From Rhizobium chutanense (GTDB lineage Bacteria > Pseudomonadota > Alphaproteobacteria > Rhizobiales > Rhizobiaceae): 64,000 nucleotides of DNA. The notes below the pieces were generated by a model. The model was not told the origin of the DNA. It did not search any database and saw only the letters and a program-made list of their open reading frames with translations. Each line of letters starts with the position of its first letter. Within the stretch, counting starts at the first letter, position 1. Location: contig NZ_NWSV01000020.1 of the NCBI RefSeq assembly GCF_002531935.1, forward strand, positions 51,046 through 115,045, given 5' to 3'. Below are positions 32,730 through 41,578 of the stretch, one piece after another. The translations under genes were made by a program, and so were the position numbers.

Positions 32730-33550
32730 GCGAGCTGAAGATCGAAAGGGTCTGGAAGGAATATGGCGACCAGATCGTGCTCGAAAACGTGTCCTTGACC
32801 GTCGCCTCGCGCGCCTTCGTCGCCCTTGTCGGCCCGTCGGGCTGCGGCAAGACCACCTTCCTGCGCATGCTGCTCGGCCAGGAACAGCCGACGAAGGGCA
32901 GGATCCTGCTCGACGGCGAGCCTCTGCCGCCGGAGCCGGGGCCGGACCGCGGCGTCGTCTTCCAGCGTTATTCCGTCTTTCCGCACCTGACGGTGCTTGG
33001 CAATGTGCTGCTCGGCAGGGAATTTTCCGCTGCGCGCTACAAGGCCAAGCTTTTCGGCGCCGCGCGCCGCAACGCCATCGAGGAGGCACGGCAGCTGATC
33101 GCCGAGGTCGGGCTCGGTGGGTCCGAGGGCAAATATCCGGCCCAGCTTTCCGGCGGCATGCAGCAGCGCCTGGCGCTTGCCCAGGCGCTGATCATGAAGC
33201 CGAAGGTGCTGCTGCTCGATGAACCGTTCGGCGCGCTCGATCCCGGCATTCGCGCCGAGATCCACACGCTGATGAAGCGGCTCTGGCACGAAACGCAGAT
33301 GACCGTGGTCATGGTCACCCATGACATGCGCGAAGCCTTCACGCTGGCCAACCGCGTCGTCGCCTTCGAACGCCGCCGCGATCGGCCGGAGGAGAAGGAG
33401 CGCTACGGCGCCACCATCACCAAGGATATTTCCATCTGGCCGCCGCGCCTGGCCGGCCAGTCATCGATCTTCAGCCCCGACCGGGACGGCCCGGTCGCTT
33501 CCCTGGGGCATGGCCGGGACGACCTGGCATCGTCAGGAGAAATGCCATGA
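32726..33550 (+). CDS. ABC transporter ATP-binding protein (SsuB/TauB-like), guanidine operon
   Basis: ATPase of 274 residues: Walker A GPSGCGKTT (36-44), Q-loop VVFQRYSVFPHL, signature LSGGMQQRLALAQAL, Walker B VLLLDEPFGALDP and switch His in VMVTHDMREAF. After the ABC domain there is a roughly 45-residue hydrophilic tail (ERYGATITKDISIWPPRLAG and on), also seen in relatives from urea-carboxylase operons as far as I recall. It overlaps both neighbours by ATGA junctions, so the operon is tightly coupled. Confidence 0.92.
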   Translation: MSELKIERVWKEYGDQIVLENVSLTVASRAFVALVGPSGCGKTTFLRMLLGQEQPTKGRILLDGEPLPPEPGPDRGVVFQRYSVFPHLTVLGNVLLGREFSAARYKAKLFGAARRNAIEEARQLIAEVGLGGSEGKYPAQLSGGMQQRLALAQALIMKPKVLLLDEPFGALDPGIRAEIHTLMKRLWHETQMTVVMVTHDMREAFTLANRVVAFERRRDRPEEKERYGATITKDISIWPPRLAGQSSIFSPDRDGPVASLGHGRDDLASSGEMP

Positions 33551-34368
33551 TGCATGTGAGACGCGCCCCCGAAGAGATCGCCGCCAATCGCGCGCGCTAT
33601 GAGGAGCACCAGAAAAAGGGCCTGGAATTCGCGCCCAAGGCCCTGCCCGGCCCAAGCCCGCTGCCGGCGCCGGCGATCAATGCCGCCGCGATCATCCACC
33701 AGGAAACCGTCCCGGGCGGCTGGTATTGGTCGACGAAGCTTCTGCGCGGCGAAGCAATCCGCATCGATCAGGTCGAGGGAAATTCCACCGTGGCGCTCGT
33801 CGCCTGGAATGCCGAGGATACGAGCGAGCGGATCAATCTCGTCGATACCGCCAAGGTTCAGTGGACGACGGCGCTCGGCAAGGGGCGCGTGATCTTTTCC
33901 GATATGGGCCGCGTCATGTTCTCGATGATCGAGGATAGTTCCGGCGCCCATGACTGCCTGATGGGCGGCTCGACGGCTGGCTCGAACGCCGCGAAATACC
34001 CCGGCGAAAAGACGCGCAACACGCGCGACAATCTGATCCTCGTCGCCGTCAAGCTCGGCCTCGACAGGCGCGATATTCCCGGCATCCTCAATCTCTTCGC
34101 GCCGGTGCGCCTGGGCGAGGCCGGCGGTTTCGGCTGGCAGGGCAAGCGCTCCAACAGCGGCGATTACGTCGAGCTGCGTGCCGAGATGGACATGCTGGTC
34201 GGGTTTTCCAACTGCCCGCATCCGCTCGATCCGGACCCCACTTACCAGCCGAAGCCTGTCGTCATCACCCGCTACAAGGCGGCAATCCCGGCGACCGATG
34301 ATCTTTGCCGCACGGCGACGGCCGAAGCCGCGCGCGGTTTCGAAAACAACGCTCTGATGCAGGCCTGA
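33547..34368 (+). CDS. DUF1989 protein (urea-amidolyase-associated protein 1), carboxyguanidine deiminase subunit
   Basis: A 273-residue DUF1989 protein. These pairs, formerly 'urea carboxylase-associated proteins', are now known as CgdA/CgdB, which deiminate carboxyguanidine to allophanate. Motifs: HQETVPGGWYWSTKLLRGEA, EDSSGAHDCLMGGS with a conserved Cys/His and SGDYVELRAEMDMLVGFSNC with the C-terminal Cys. It overlaps the ATPase stop and is 10 bp from the partner gene. Function is by family and operon context. Confidence 0.88.
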   Translation: MMHVRRAPEEIAANRARYEEHQKKGLEFAPKALPGPSPLPAPAINAAAIIHQETVPGGWYWSTKLLRGEAIRIDQVEGNSTVALVAWNAEDTSERINLVDTAKVQWTTALGKGRVIFSDMGRVMFSMIEDSSGAHDCLMGGSTAGSNAAKYPGEKTRNTRDNLILVAVKLGLDRRDIPGILNLFAPVRLGEAGGFGWQGKRSNSGDYVELRAEMDMLVGFSNCPHPLDPDPTYQPKPVVITRYKAAIPATDDLCRTATAEAARGFENNALMQA

Positions 34369-34378
34369 GGAGAAAACG

Positions 34379-35029
34379 ATGTCCGATTTCATCCAGACCT
34401 CTCCTGCCCGTAGCCTGCAGAATGCCGCGCAGGATCATTTCATCGCGGCCGAAGCCCCGTGGTCCGGCATCGTGCGCAAGGGCCAGACGATCCGCATCGA
34501 GGACAGTTTCGGCCAACAGGCGATCGACACGCTCTTCTATCGTGCCGACGATTTCTCCGAGCGCTATTCCAATCAGGATACGATGCGCCTGCAGGGTGCC
34601 GCCTATATCGGCATCGGCACCAACATCATGTCGAACGAAGGCAATGTCATGCTGACCATGACGGCCGACAGCTGCGGCCGTCATGATACCTCGGCCGGCG
34701 CCTGCTCCTGCGAGAGCAATACGGTGCGCTTCGGCCACGGCACGAAATACCTGCACGCCTGCCGCGACAACTTCGTGCTCGAAGTTTCGAAACACGGCAT
34801 GGGCAAGCGCGACATCGTGCCGAACATCAATTTCTTCATGAACGTGCCGATCAAGCCGAATGGCGAGATGACCATCGTCGACGGCATTTCCGCGCCCGGC
34901 GACTATGTCGAGCTCATCGCGGAGATGGACGTGCTCTGCGTCATCTCCAATTGCCCGCAGATCAACAATCCCTGCAACGGCTTCGATCCGACGCCGATCC
35001 GGGTGCTGATCTGGGATGGCGAGGATTGA
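34379..35029 (+). CDS. DUF1989 protein (urea-amidolyase-associated protein 2), carboxyguanidine deiminase subunit
   Basis: A 216-residue DUF1989 paralogue of the previous gene and its expected partner. Key segments are KGQTIRIEDSFGQQAIDTLF, TADSCGRHDTSAGACSCESN with a cluster of cysteines and a His typical of metal binding in this family, and PGDYVELIAEMDVLCVISNC. It ends two bases before the carboxylase ATG. GAGGAGAAAACG precedes its start. Confidence 0.88.
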   Translation: MSDFIQTSPARSLQNAAQDHFIAAEAPWSGIVRKGQTIRIEDSFGQQAIDTLFYRADDFSERYSNQDTMRLQGAAYIGIGTNIMSNEGNVMLTMTADSCGRHDTSAGACSCESNTVRFGHGTKYLHACRDNFVLEVSKHGMGKRDIVPNINFFMNVPIKPNGEMTIVDGISAPGDYVELIAEMDVLCVISNCPQINNPCNGFDPTPIRVLIWDGED

Positions 35030-35031
35030 GC

Positions 35032-38000
35032 ATGTTCAAGAAAGTCCTGATTGCCAACCGGGGCGAAATCGCTATCCGGGTCATCAAGACCCTGCGGCGG
35101 ATGGGCATCGCCTCGGTCGCCGTCTGTTCCGATGCCGACCGTTTCGCGAGACCCGCCATGATGGCTGATGAAGCGGTGCGTCTCGGCCCGGCGCCAGCCA
35201 GCGAAAGCTATCTCAACGTCGATGCGGTCATCGCCGCCTGCAAGGCGACAGGCGCCGAGGCGGTGCATCCCGGCTACGGCTTCCTGTCGGAAAATATCGG
35301 CTTCGCCGAGCGCCTTGCCGCCGAAGGCATCGCCTTCATCGGCCCGCGGCCCGAGCATCTCTCGGCCTTCGGCCTCAAGCATACGGCGCGCGAACTTGCC
35401 AAGGCGAGCGGCGTGCCGCTTTTGCCCGGCACCGGCCTGCTTTCGAGCGCCGATGAAGCGCTGGTAGTGGCCGAAACAATCGGCTATCCCGTCATGCTGA
35501 AGAGCACGGCCGGCGGCGGCGGCATCGGCATGCAGCTCTGCGCCGATGCCGTAACCTTGAAAGCTTCCTTCGAAAGCGTGCAGCGCACCGCGCGGGCAAG
35601 TTTCGGCGATGCGCGCGTCTATATCGAGCGTTTCGTGGCCGAGGCGCGCCATGTCGAAGTGCAGATCTTCGGGGATGGCAAAGGCAAGGTCATCGCGCTC
35701 GGTGAGCGCGACTGCTCGCTGCAGCGACGGAACCAGAAGGTGGTCGAGGAGACCCCCGCCCCCGGCCTTTCCGCCGCAACCCGCGCCCGCCTGCACAAGG
35801 CGGCCGTCGACCTCGGCTCGGCCGTCTCCTATGAATCCGCCGGCACCGTCGAATTCATCTATGATCCCCAGCGCGAGGAATTCTATTTCCTCGAGGTCAA
35901 CACCCGCCTGCAGGTCGAGCATCCCGTCACCGAAGCCGTCTTCGGCATCGACCTCGTCGAATGGATGATCCGCCAGGCGGCCGGCGAGGATGTGCTCTCG
36001 GGTGCTGAGGCCCTGCAGCCGAAGGGGGCGGCGGTCGAAGTGCGCGTCTATGCCGAGATGCCGCACGCCGATTTCCGCCCGAGCGCCGGCCTGCTGACCG
36101 AGGTCGCTTTCCCCGAGGACGCGCGTATCGACGGCTGGATCGAGACCGGCACGGAGGTGACGCCCTTCTACGACCCGATGCTCGCCAAGGTGATCGTGTC
36201 AGCCGAGGACCGGCCGGCGGCGATCGAAAAGCTGAAGGCGGCCCTTGCCGGCACATCGATATCGGGCATCGAGACCAATCTCGACTATCTCAGGGCCATC
36301 GCAAGCTCCGAGCTTCTGGCGAGCGGCAAAGTGGCGACGACCGCGCTGCGCGATTTTTCCTTCGTGCCCGACGTCATCGAGGTGATTATGCCGGGCGCGC
36401 AATCGAGCATTCAGGAACTGCCGGGACGACTTGGCCTCTGGCATGTCGGCGTGCCGCCGAGCGGCCCGATGGACGAGCGCTCCTTCCGCCACGCCAACCG
36501 TCTCGTCGGCAATGGCGACACGGTCGCAGCACTCGAGCTGACGGTCTCCGGTCCGGTGCTGAAATTCCATACCGATACCGTGGTGGCGCTTGCCGGCGCC
36601 AGGATGGCGATGAGTGTCGACGGGGAGAAACTGCCGCATGACGTGACCGTGACGATCCGCGCCGGACAGCTTCTCTCGATCGGCAGCATCGATGGACCGG
36701 GGCAGCGCGCCTATCTCGCCGTGGCGGGCGGTTTTGCCGCCCCCGTCGTGCTCGGCTCGCGCGCCACCTTCGGCCTCGGCCAGTTCGGCGGCAATGCCAC
36801 CGGCACGCTGAAAACAGGTCATGTGCTGCATCTTGCCCGTCATGCCGCCGCCGAACCGGCGAAGCCGGCGAGCGAGCCGGCGGAACTGACCCGCGAATGG
36901 GAGGTGGGCGTCGTCTACGGTCCGCATGGCGCGCCCGATTTCTTCCAGGAAAGCGATATCGAGACGCTGCTTTCGACGAGCTACGAGGTGCATTTCAACA
37001 GTGCCCGCACCGGCGTGCGCCTGATCGGCCCGGCGCCGAAATGGGCGCGCAGCGATGGCGGCGAGGCTGGGCTTCATCCTTCCAACCTGCATGACAACGC
37101 CTATGCGATCGGCGCGATCGATTTCACCGGCGATATGCCGATCATCCTCGGACCCGACGGGCCAAGCCTCGGCGGCTTTGTCTGCCCGGCGGTCATCGCC
37201 CGCGACGAACAGTGGAAGATGGGCCAGTTCAAGCCCGGCGACCGCATCCGTTTTCACGCCGTGGCACGACCGGACGATCCGATTGCCGGCCCGGTCGTGC
37301 ACAGGGCGAAGGAAGAGACGGGCTCGCCTGTTATCGGCAAGCGCGGCGACGGGCCTGTCTCTGTCGTCTACCGCCGACAAGGAGATGACAATCTGCTGGT
37401 CGAATATGGACCGATGACACTGGATATCGCCTTGCGGCTTCGAGTGCATCTTTTGATGCAGGCCGTCTCGCAGGCGCGCCTGCCCGGCATCGTCGATCTC
37501 ACCCCCGGCATCCGATCGCTGCAGATTCACTATGACGGCACCGCCTTGACCCGCAACCGTCTGCTCGGCCTGCTGGCCGAGATCGAGGCGAGCCTGCCGG
37601 CAGCCCAGGACGTCAAGGTGCCGAGCCGCATCGTGCACCTGCCGCTTTCCTGGAATGACCCGGATGCGGAACTCGCCATGCGCAAGTATCAGGACCTCGT
37701 GCGGCCGAATGCGCCCTGGTGCCCTGACAACATCGAGTTCATCCGCCGCATCAATGGGCTGGCGGACGAACAGGCGGTGCGCGACGTCGTCTTCAATGCC
37801 AACTACCTCGTGCTCGGCCTCGGCGACGTCTATCTCGGCGCGCCGGTCGCGACCCCGGTCGATCCGCGCCATCGGCTGGTGACGACGAAGTACAATCCGG
37901 CCCGCACCTGGACGCCAGAAAATGCCGTCGGCATCGGCGGGGCCTATATGTGCATCTATGGCATGGAAGGCCCCGGCGGCTACCAGCTCTTCGGCCGGAC

Positions 38001-38571
38001 CATCCAGATGTGGAACACCTGGCGGCAGACGCCGGTCTTCGCCAAGGACAAACCGTGGCTGCTCGATTTCTTCGACCAGATCCGTTTCTTCCCGGTCGAC
38101 CATCAGGAATTGGCGGAAGCCCGCAGTGCCTTCCCACATGGCGGCTATCCCGTCAGGATCGAGGAGACGGAATTCTCCTATGCCGCCTATGAGCGGGAAT
38201 TGCAGGCCAATGCCGCCTCGATCGGAAGCTTCAAGGCGCGCCAGCAGACGGCCTTCGAGGCCGAACGTCAACGCTGGAAGGAGGCGGGGCTCGACAGCTT
38301 CGTCACCGACGAAGGCACAGGCGAAAGTCCGGATGGGGACATCCCGGAAGGCTGCTTCGGCGTTGCCAGCGCCGTGCCCGGCAATATCTGGAAACTGCTG
38401 GTCGAGCCGGGCGCACCGGTTGCGGCCGGCGACACGCTTGCCATTATCGAATCCATGAAGATGGAAATCAACGTCACCGCACATGCGCCCGGCCGCGTCC
38501 GCGACCTGCGCGCCGGGCCCGGACGAAACGTCAAAGCGGGCGATATCATCGTTGTTCTGGAGGAATGCTGA
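35032..38571 (+). CDS. Biotin-dependent urea/guanidine carboxylase
   Basis: 1179 residues. Residues 1-450 are the biotin carboxylase part (MFKKVLIANRGEIAIRVIKT, ATP-grasp KSTAGGGGIGMQ, FLEVNTRLQVEHPVTE). About 455-1000 hold the carboxyltransferase built from KipA-like (LWHVGVPPSGPMDERSFRHA) and KipI-like (LLVEYGPMTLDIALRL) domains. A C-terminal biotinyl domain carries IIESMKMEIN with the biotin attachment Lys1143. Enzymes of this type behind guanidine-I riboswitches with CgdAB carboxylate guanidine rather than urea; substrate choice here rests on context. The allophanate hydrolase is a separate gene, unlike the fused yeast urea amidolyase. Confidence 0.93.
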   Translation: MFKKVLIANRGEIAIRVIKTLRRMGIASVAVCSDADRFARPAMMADEAVRLGPAPASESYLNVDAVIAACKATGAEAVHPGYGFLSENIGFAERLAAEGIAFIGPRPEHLSAFGLKHTARELAKASGVPLLPGTGLLSSADEALVVAETIGYPVMLKSTAGGGGIGMQLCADAVTLKASFESVQRTARASFGDARVYIERFVAEARHVEVQIFGDGKGKVIALGERDCSLQRRNQKVVEETPAPGLSAATRARLHKAAVDLGSAVSYESAGTVEFIYDPQREEFYFLEVNTRLQVEHPVTEAVFGIDLVEWMIRQAAGEDVLSGAEALQPKGAAVEVRVYAEMPHADFRPSAGLLTEVAFPEDARIDGWIETGTEVTPFYDPMLAKVIVSAEDRPAAIEKLKAALAGTSISGIETNLDYLRAIASSELLASGKVATTALRDFSFVPDVIEVIMPGAQSSIQELPGRLGLWHVGVPPSGPMDERSFRHANRLVGNGDTVAALELTVSGPVLKFHTDTVVALAGARMAMSVDGEKLPHDVTVTIRAGQLLSIGSIDGPGQRAYLAVAGGFAAPVVLGSRATFGLGQFGGNATGTLKTGHVLHLARHAAAEPAKPASEPAELTREWEVGVVYGPHGAPDFFQESDIETLLSTSYEVHFNSARTGVRLIGPAPKWARSDGGEAGLHPSNLHDNAYAIGAIDFTGDMPIILGPDGPSLGGFVCPAVIARDEQWKMGQFKPGDRIRFHAVARPDDPIAGPVVHRAKEETGSPVIGKRGDGPVSVVYRRQGDDNLLVEYGPMTLDIALRLRVHLLMQAVSQARLPGIVDLTPGIRSLQIHYDGTALTRNRLLGLLAEIEASLPAAQDVKVPSRIVHLPLSWNDPDAELAMRKYQDLVRPNAPWCPDNIEFIRRINGLADEQAVRDVVFNANYLVLGLGDVYLGAPVATPVDPRHRLVTTKYNPARTWTPENAVGIGGAYMCIYGMEGPGGYQLFGRTIQMWNTWRQTPVFAKDKPWLLDFFDQIRFFPVDHQELAEARSAFPHGGYPVRIEETEFSYAAYERELQANAASIGSFKARQQTAFEAERQRWKEAGLDSFVTDEGTGESPDGDIPEGCFGVASAVPGNIWKLLVEPGAPVAAGDTLAIIESMKMEINVTAHAPGRVRDLRAGPGRNVKAGDIIVVLEEC

Positions 38572-38574
38572 ACC

Positions 38575-40386
38575 ATGCTGCCGACCATCCTCGACCTGAC
38601 CAGCCTTCGCGCAGCCTATGAGGCCGGCAAAAGCCCACTCGACGTCGTCGAGACCGTCATTGCCCGCCGCGCCGCCTCCAAGGATCCCGCGATCTTCATC
38701 ACGCCGACGCCGGATGAAGCGCTGCGGGCCGAAGCGCGCGCGCTGATGGAGCGCGCGCCGGAGCCGAACAGCCTGCCGCTCTGGGGCATTCCTTTCGCGG
38801 TGAAGGACAATATCGACGTGGCTGGCCTGCCGACAACGGCCGCCTGCCCCGCTTTCGCCTATGATCCCGAGAAGGACGCAACCGTCGTTGCAAGACTGAG
38901 GGCTGCCGGCGCGATCGTCATCGGCAAGACCAATCTCGACCAGTTTGCGACCGGGCTGAACGGCACGCGCTCGCCCTATGGGGCGCCACGCTCGGTCTTC
39001 GACGAGAACTATGTGTCGGGCGGCTCGAGTTCCGGCTCGGCGGTTGCCGTCGCCTCGGGCCTGGCGAGTTTCGCGCTCGGCACGGACACGGCGGGTTCCG
39101 GCCGCGTGCCGGCGGCCTTCAACAATCTCGTCGGCATCAAGCCGACTCCGGGACTGGTGCCGAATGTCGGCGTCGTGCCGGCCTGCCGCAGCGTCGATGT
39201 CGTCACCGTCTTTGCGCCAACGGTCGGCGATGGCGTCGCGATCCGCAAGGTGATGGACGGCTACGATGCCGCCGATCCGTTTTCGCGCAAGGCCATTCCA
39301 TCCAGCCTCCCCGCCTCCGGTCTGCGGGTTGGCGTGCTCGACGGAGCCGAGCGGGAGTTCTTCGGCAACAGGCAGGTCGAGGCTCTTTATGACGCCGCAA
39401 TCGAGAGAGCGCGCGCACTCGGCGCCATCATCGTTCCCTTCGACTACGCACCATTCCGCCAGGCAGCCGAACTGCTCTACAACGGCCCCTGGGTCGCCGA
39501 ACGACTGGCGGCGGTGAAGGGTTTTCTTGCCACCAATGCCGCCGACTTCGATCCCACGGTTCGCACCATCATCGAGGGCGCAAAAGCCTATGACGCGGTC
39601 GCCGCTTTCGACGGCAGATACAAGCTCGAAGCGCTGCGTCAAAAGACCCGGAAGGAATGGGAAAAGGCCGATATACTGATGCTGCCGACCTCGCCGACCA
39701 CCTATACGGTCGAAGAGATGATGGCCGATCCCATCGTGAAAAACGGCCATTTCGGCCGGTACACCAACTTCGCCAACCTACTCGATTGCGCGGCGATCGC
39801 CGTCCCAGCCGGCTTCGACGCCGACGGGCATCTTCCGGCTGGCGTGACGCTGATCGGCCCCGCCTTTACCGATGACGCCCTCGCTCCCTTCGCCGACGCC
39901 ATGCACCGGACCTTGAATGCAGGAATGGGCAAGGATTGCATGGCCTCGATCCCGAAGGCAAGCCTTGTGCCTCAGGCCGAGGACGGCCTGGTGCCGATCG
40001 TCGTCGTCGGGGCCCATCTTGCCGGCATGCCTCTCAACCACGAACTCACCCGACCGGGCGGCAAACGCATCAAGTGCTGCCGCACTGCAGCCGATTACCG
40101 CCTCTTCATTCTGCCCGGTACCGTTCCACCGAAGCCAGGGCTGATCCGCGAACCCGGTTTTGACGGCAAAGGCCTCGAGGTCGAGGTCTGGAAAGTCACG
40201 CCGGAAGCTTTCGGGCGTTTTGTCCAGAACATCCCGGCCCCGCTTGGCATCGGTAAGGTCACGCTCGATGACGGTTCCCAGATTTCAGGGTTTCTCTGTG
40301 AGGCGCATGCAATCGAAGGCGCGCGCGAAATCACGGAACTGGGAGGCTGGCGCGCCTACATCGCAGATCAGATGAAAAGAGCGTGA
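38575..40386 (+). CDS. atzF: Allophanate hydrolase
   Basis: Amidase-signature enzyme splitting allophanate into ammonia and carbon dioxide. 603 residues, the usual length (AtzF about 605). The catalytic triad is visible: Lys77 (FAVKDNIDVAG), cis-Ser151 (VSGGSSSGSA) and nucleophile Ser175 (DTAGSGRVPA). The C-terminal domain from about residue 460 (VPIVVVGAHLAGMPLNHEL) is the decarboxylating/assembly part of allophanate hydrolases. Last gene of the guanidine operon, three bases after the carboxylase. It is the only allophanate hydrolase in the window and so also serves the neighbouring biuret pathway. Confidence 0.95.
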   Translation: MLPTILDLTSLRAAYEAGKSPLDVVETVIARRAASKDPAIFITPTPDEALRAEARALMERAPEPNSLPLWGIPFAVKDNIDVAGLPTTAACPAFAYDPEKDATVVARLRAAGAIVIGKTNLDQFATGLNGTRSPYGAPRSVFDENYVSGGSSSGSAVAVASGLASFALGTDTAGSGRVPAAFNNLVGIKPTPGLVPNVGVVPACRSVDVVTVFAPTVGDGVAIRKVMDGYDAADPFSRKAIPSSLPASGLRVGVLDGAEREFFGNRQVEALYDAAIERARALGAIIVPFDYAPFRQAAELLYNGPWVAERLAAVKGFLATNAADFDPTVRTIIEGAKAYDAVAAFDGRYKLEALRQKTRKEWEKADILMLPTSPTTYTVEEMMADPIVKNGHFGRYTNFANLLDCAAIAVPAGFDADGHLPAGVTLIGPAFTDDALAPFADAMHRTLNAGMGKDCMASIPKASLVPQAEDGLVPIVVVGAHLAGMPLNHELTRPGGKRIKCCRTAADYRLFILPGTVPPKPGLIREPGFDGKGLEVEVWKVTPEAFGRFVQNIPAPLGIGKVTLDDGSQISGFLCEAHAIEGAREITELGGWRAYIADQMKRA

Positions 40387-40425
40387 AGCATCGTCTCAAA
40401 AAAATCCTGCTGGCGATACTTGCGG

Positions 40426-40452
40426 GCCTCGAGGCGCGAGCTGCCTCGAGGC
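40426..40452. terminator. Hairpin between converging genes
   Basis: Two copies of the self-complementary GCCTCGAGGC (40426-40435 and 40443-40452) can form a 10-bp stem with a 7-base loop between the converging atzF and GntR genes. No T tract follows on either strand, so termination is likely but not typical. Confidence 0.5.
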
Positions 40453-40547
40453 GGTTCGACCGGTCGTCGATCGCGGGCCTGTCCTTTCGCCCGCGGTACA
40501 AAGGACTACCGCGGCTTCCGCCTTGTCGCAGATGACCGCGCATGACC

Positions 40548-41255
40548 TCAGCTGTTTCGCGCGCCTGGCTCGCCGGTTGTTGCAAACACGGCGCTCGCAT
40601 CGCTGACGATCTCGACGTGGGAATAGGCTGCCTGTGCGGCAGCGCTGCCGTCCGCCCGCATGATCGCGATCACGATCCGGCCGTGTTCCTCGTAGGACTT
40701 TGCCAAGCGGCCGGGCAGCCGAAATTGCGCCCGTCGAAATGGAGCCAGCCGCGCCCGCGTCTGCGTCACCATCTCGAAGATATGATCATTATGCGCGCCG
40801 CGATAAAGACGGGTGTGAAATTCGGTATTGTGCGCCGCATATTCCTCTTCCGCGCCGGCATGCACGAGTCTCATCGATGCTTTATGCTCCAGCTCCATCG
40901 TGCGCCGCTCATCGACGGTCATGCGCTCGGCCGAGAGCCTGGCGCAGATCGCTTCGAGTTCCGCCATCGCTTCGAACATCGAATGCAGATAGGTCTCGCT
41001 CACATTGGTGACAATGGCGCTGCGGTTCGGCTCGCGCTCGACGAGACCCATCGCGCCGAGTTCACGCAGCGCCTCGCGCACCGGTGTCCGCGATACATCG
41101 AAGCGGGCGGCCAACGAGACTTCATCAAGCTTCTCGCCCGGCAGCATCTGTCCGGTCACGATCATATCGGCGATCGCCCGCACCATCTGCTCGACGGTCG
41201 TCCCTGCCCTGATGATTTCTCTGCGCCTGATCTGCTTCAAGGAATGATTCTGCAT
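40548..41255 (-). CDS. GntR-family (FCD) regulator of the biuret operon
   Basis: A 235-residue GntR protein. The winged helix includes GTTVEQMVRAIADMIVTGQM and FDVSRTPVREALRELGAMGL; the FCD domain has the metal-binding residues in EYAAHNTEFHTRLYRGAHND. I use the ATG at 41255; a GTG six codons earlier would overlap the element TTGCATACAC. It is divergent from the BMP-transporter/biuret hydrolase operon, which has two near-copies of that element in its promoter region, so it most likely controls that operon and itself. Confidence 0.87.
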   Translation of the reverse strand: MQNHSLKQIRRREIIRAGTTVEQMVRAIADMIVTGQMLPGEKLDEVSLAARFDVSRTPVREALRELGAMGLVEREPNRSAIVTNVSETYLHSMFEAMAELEAICARLSAERMTVDERRTMELEHKASMRLVHAGAEEEYAAHNTEFHTRLYRGAHNDHIFEMVTQTRARLAPFRRAQFRLPGRLAKSYEEHGRIVIAIMRADGSAAAQAAYSHVEIVSDASAVFATTGEPGARNS

Positions 41256-41263
41256 TGCTACGG

Positions 41264-41273
41264 TTGCATACAC
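41264..41273. promoter_or_regulatory. Candidate GntR operator at gntR start
   Basis: TTGCATACAC, identical to 41518-41527 and one base from 41438-41447 (TTGCATGCAC). It sits just before the chosen ATG of the GntR gene, suggesting autorepression. Three copies in one 322-bp divergent gap make chance less likely. Confidence 0.5.
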
Positions 41274-41436
41274 ATGCCCGCTCGAGCGGGCAAAGTCAAA
41301 CGTCAGTATATGTCATTGATCTTGTTATAGAAGATGTCTCATGCTGGATCGGTATTCATAACATTCTTAGTCCAAGACGCTGGCTTCCGATAAATTTATA
41401 GGCGATGCATAATTTTTCATCGGAATTCGAGGTGAA

Positions 41437-41530
41437 ATTGCATGCACTTTTCGGAACCCAACTAGTGTCATGCAGATTTCTTCTATGAAAACAGCATAAT
41501 AAAATCTGGCATGACCATTGCATACACTTT
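41437..41530. promoter_or_regulatory. Repeated operator element before biuret operon
   Basis: ATTGCATGCACTTT (41437-41450) and ATTGCATACACTTT (41517-41530) match at 13 of 14 positions and start exactly 80 bp apart. The downstream copy covers the -12 box of the sigma-54 promoter. This pattern suits a repressor that binds at the promoter and upstream with looping; GntR binding is inferred. Confidence 0.55.
41507..41522 (+). promoter_or_regulatory. Sigma-54 (RpoN) promoter of biuret/triuret operon
   Basis: TGGCAT-N5-TTGCA with GG (41508-41509) and GC (41520-41521) 12 bases apart, one base off the strict TGGCAC consensus. Start of transcription would be near 41533, 46 bases before the first ATG. 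It matches the RpoN promoter of the adjacent guanidine operon, indicating shared nitrogen control. Confidence 0.65.
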
Positions 41531-41578
41531 CCTGTAACCAATTCAAAACGGCAAAACCGCCGTCAGGGGAGCATTCCG

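Noticed and set aside
33547..35029. Two DUF1989 genes as a recent tandem duplication
   Set aside because: They differ in length and motifs and correspond to the two distinct subunits found together in guanidine operons.
36199..39750. A 1183-codon open frame on the minus strand
   Set aside because: Entirely antisense to the carboxylase and allophanate hydrolase, whose motifs are intact; composition is that of a reverse-complement shadow.
41430..41447. A further sigma-54-like promoter at the upstream TTGCATGCAC copy
   Set aside because: The nearest GG is only 9 bases from the GC instead of 12, so it does not fit the -24/-12 geometry.
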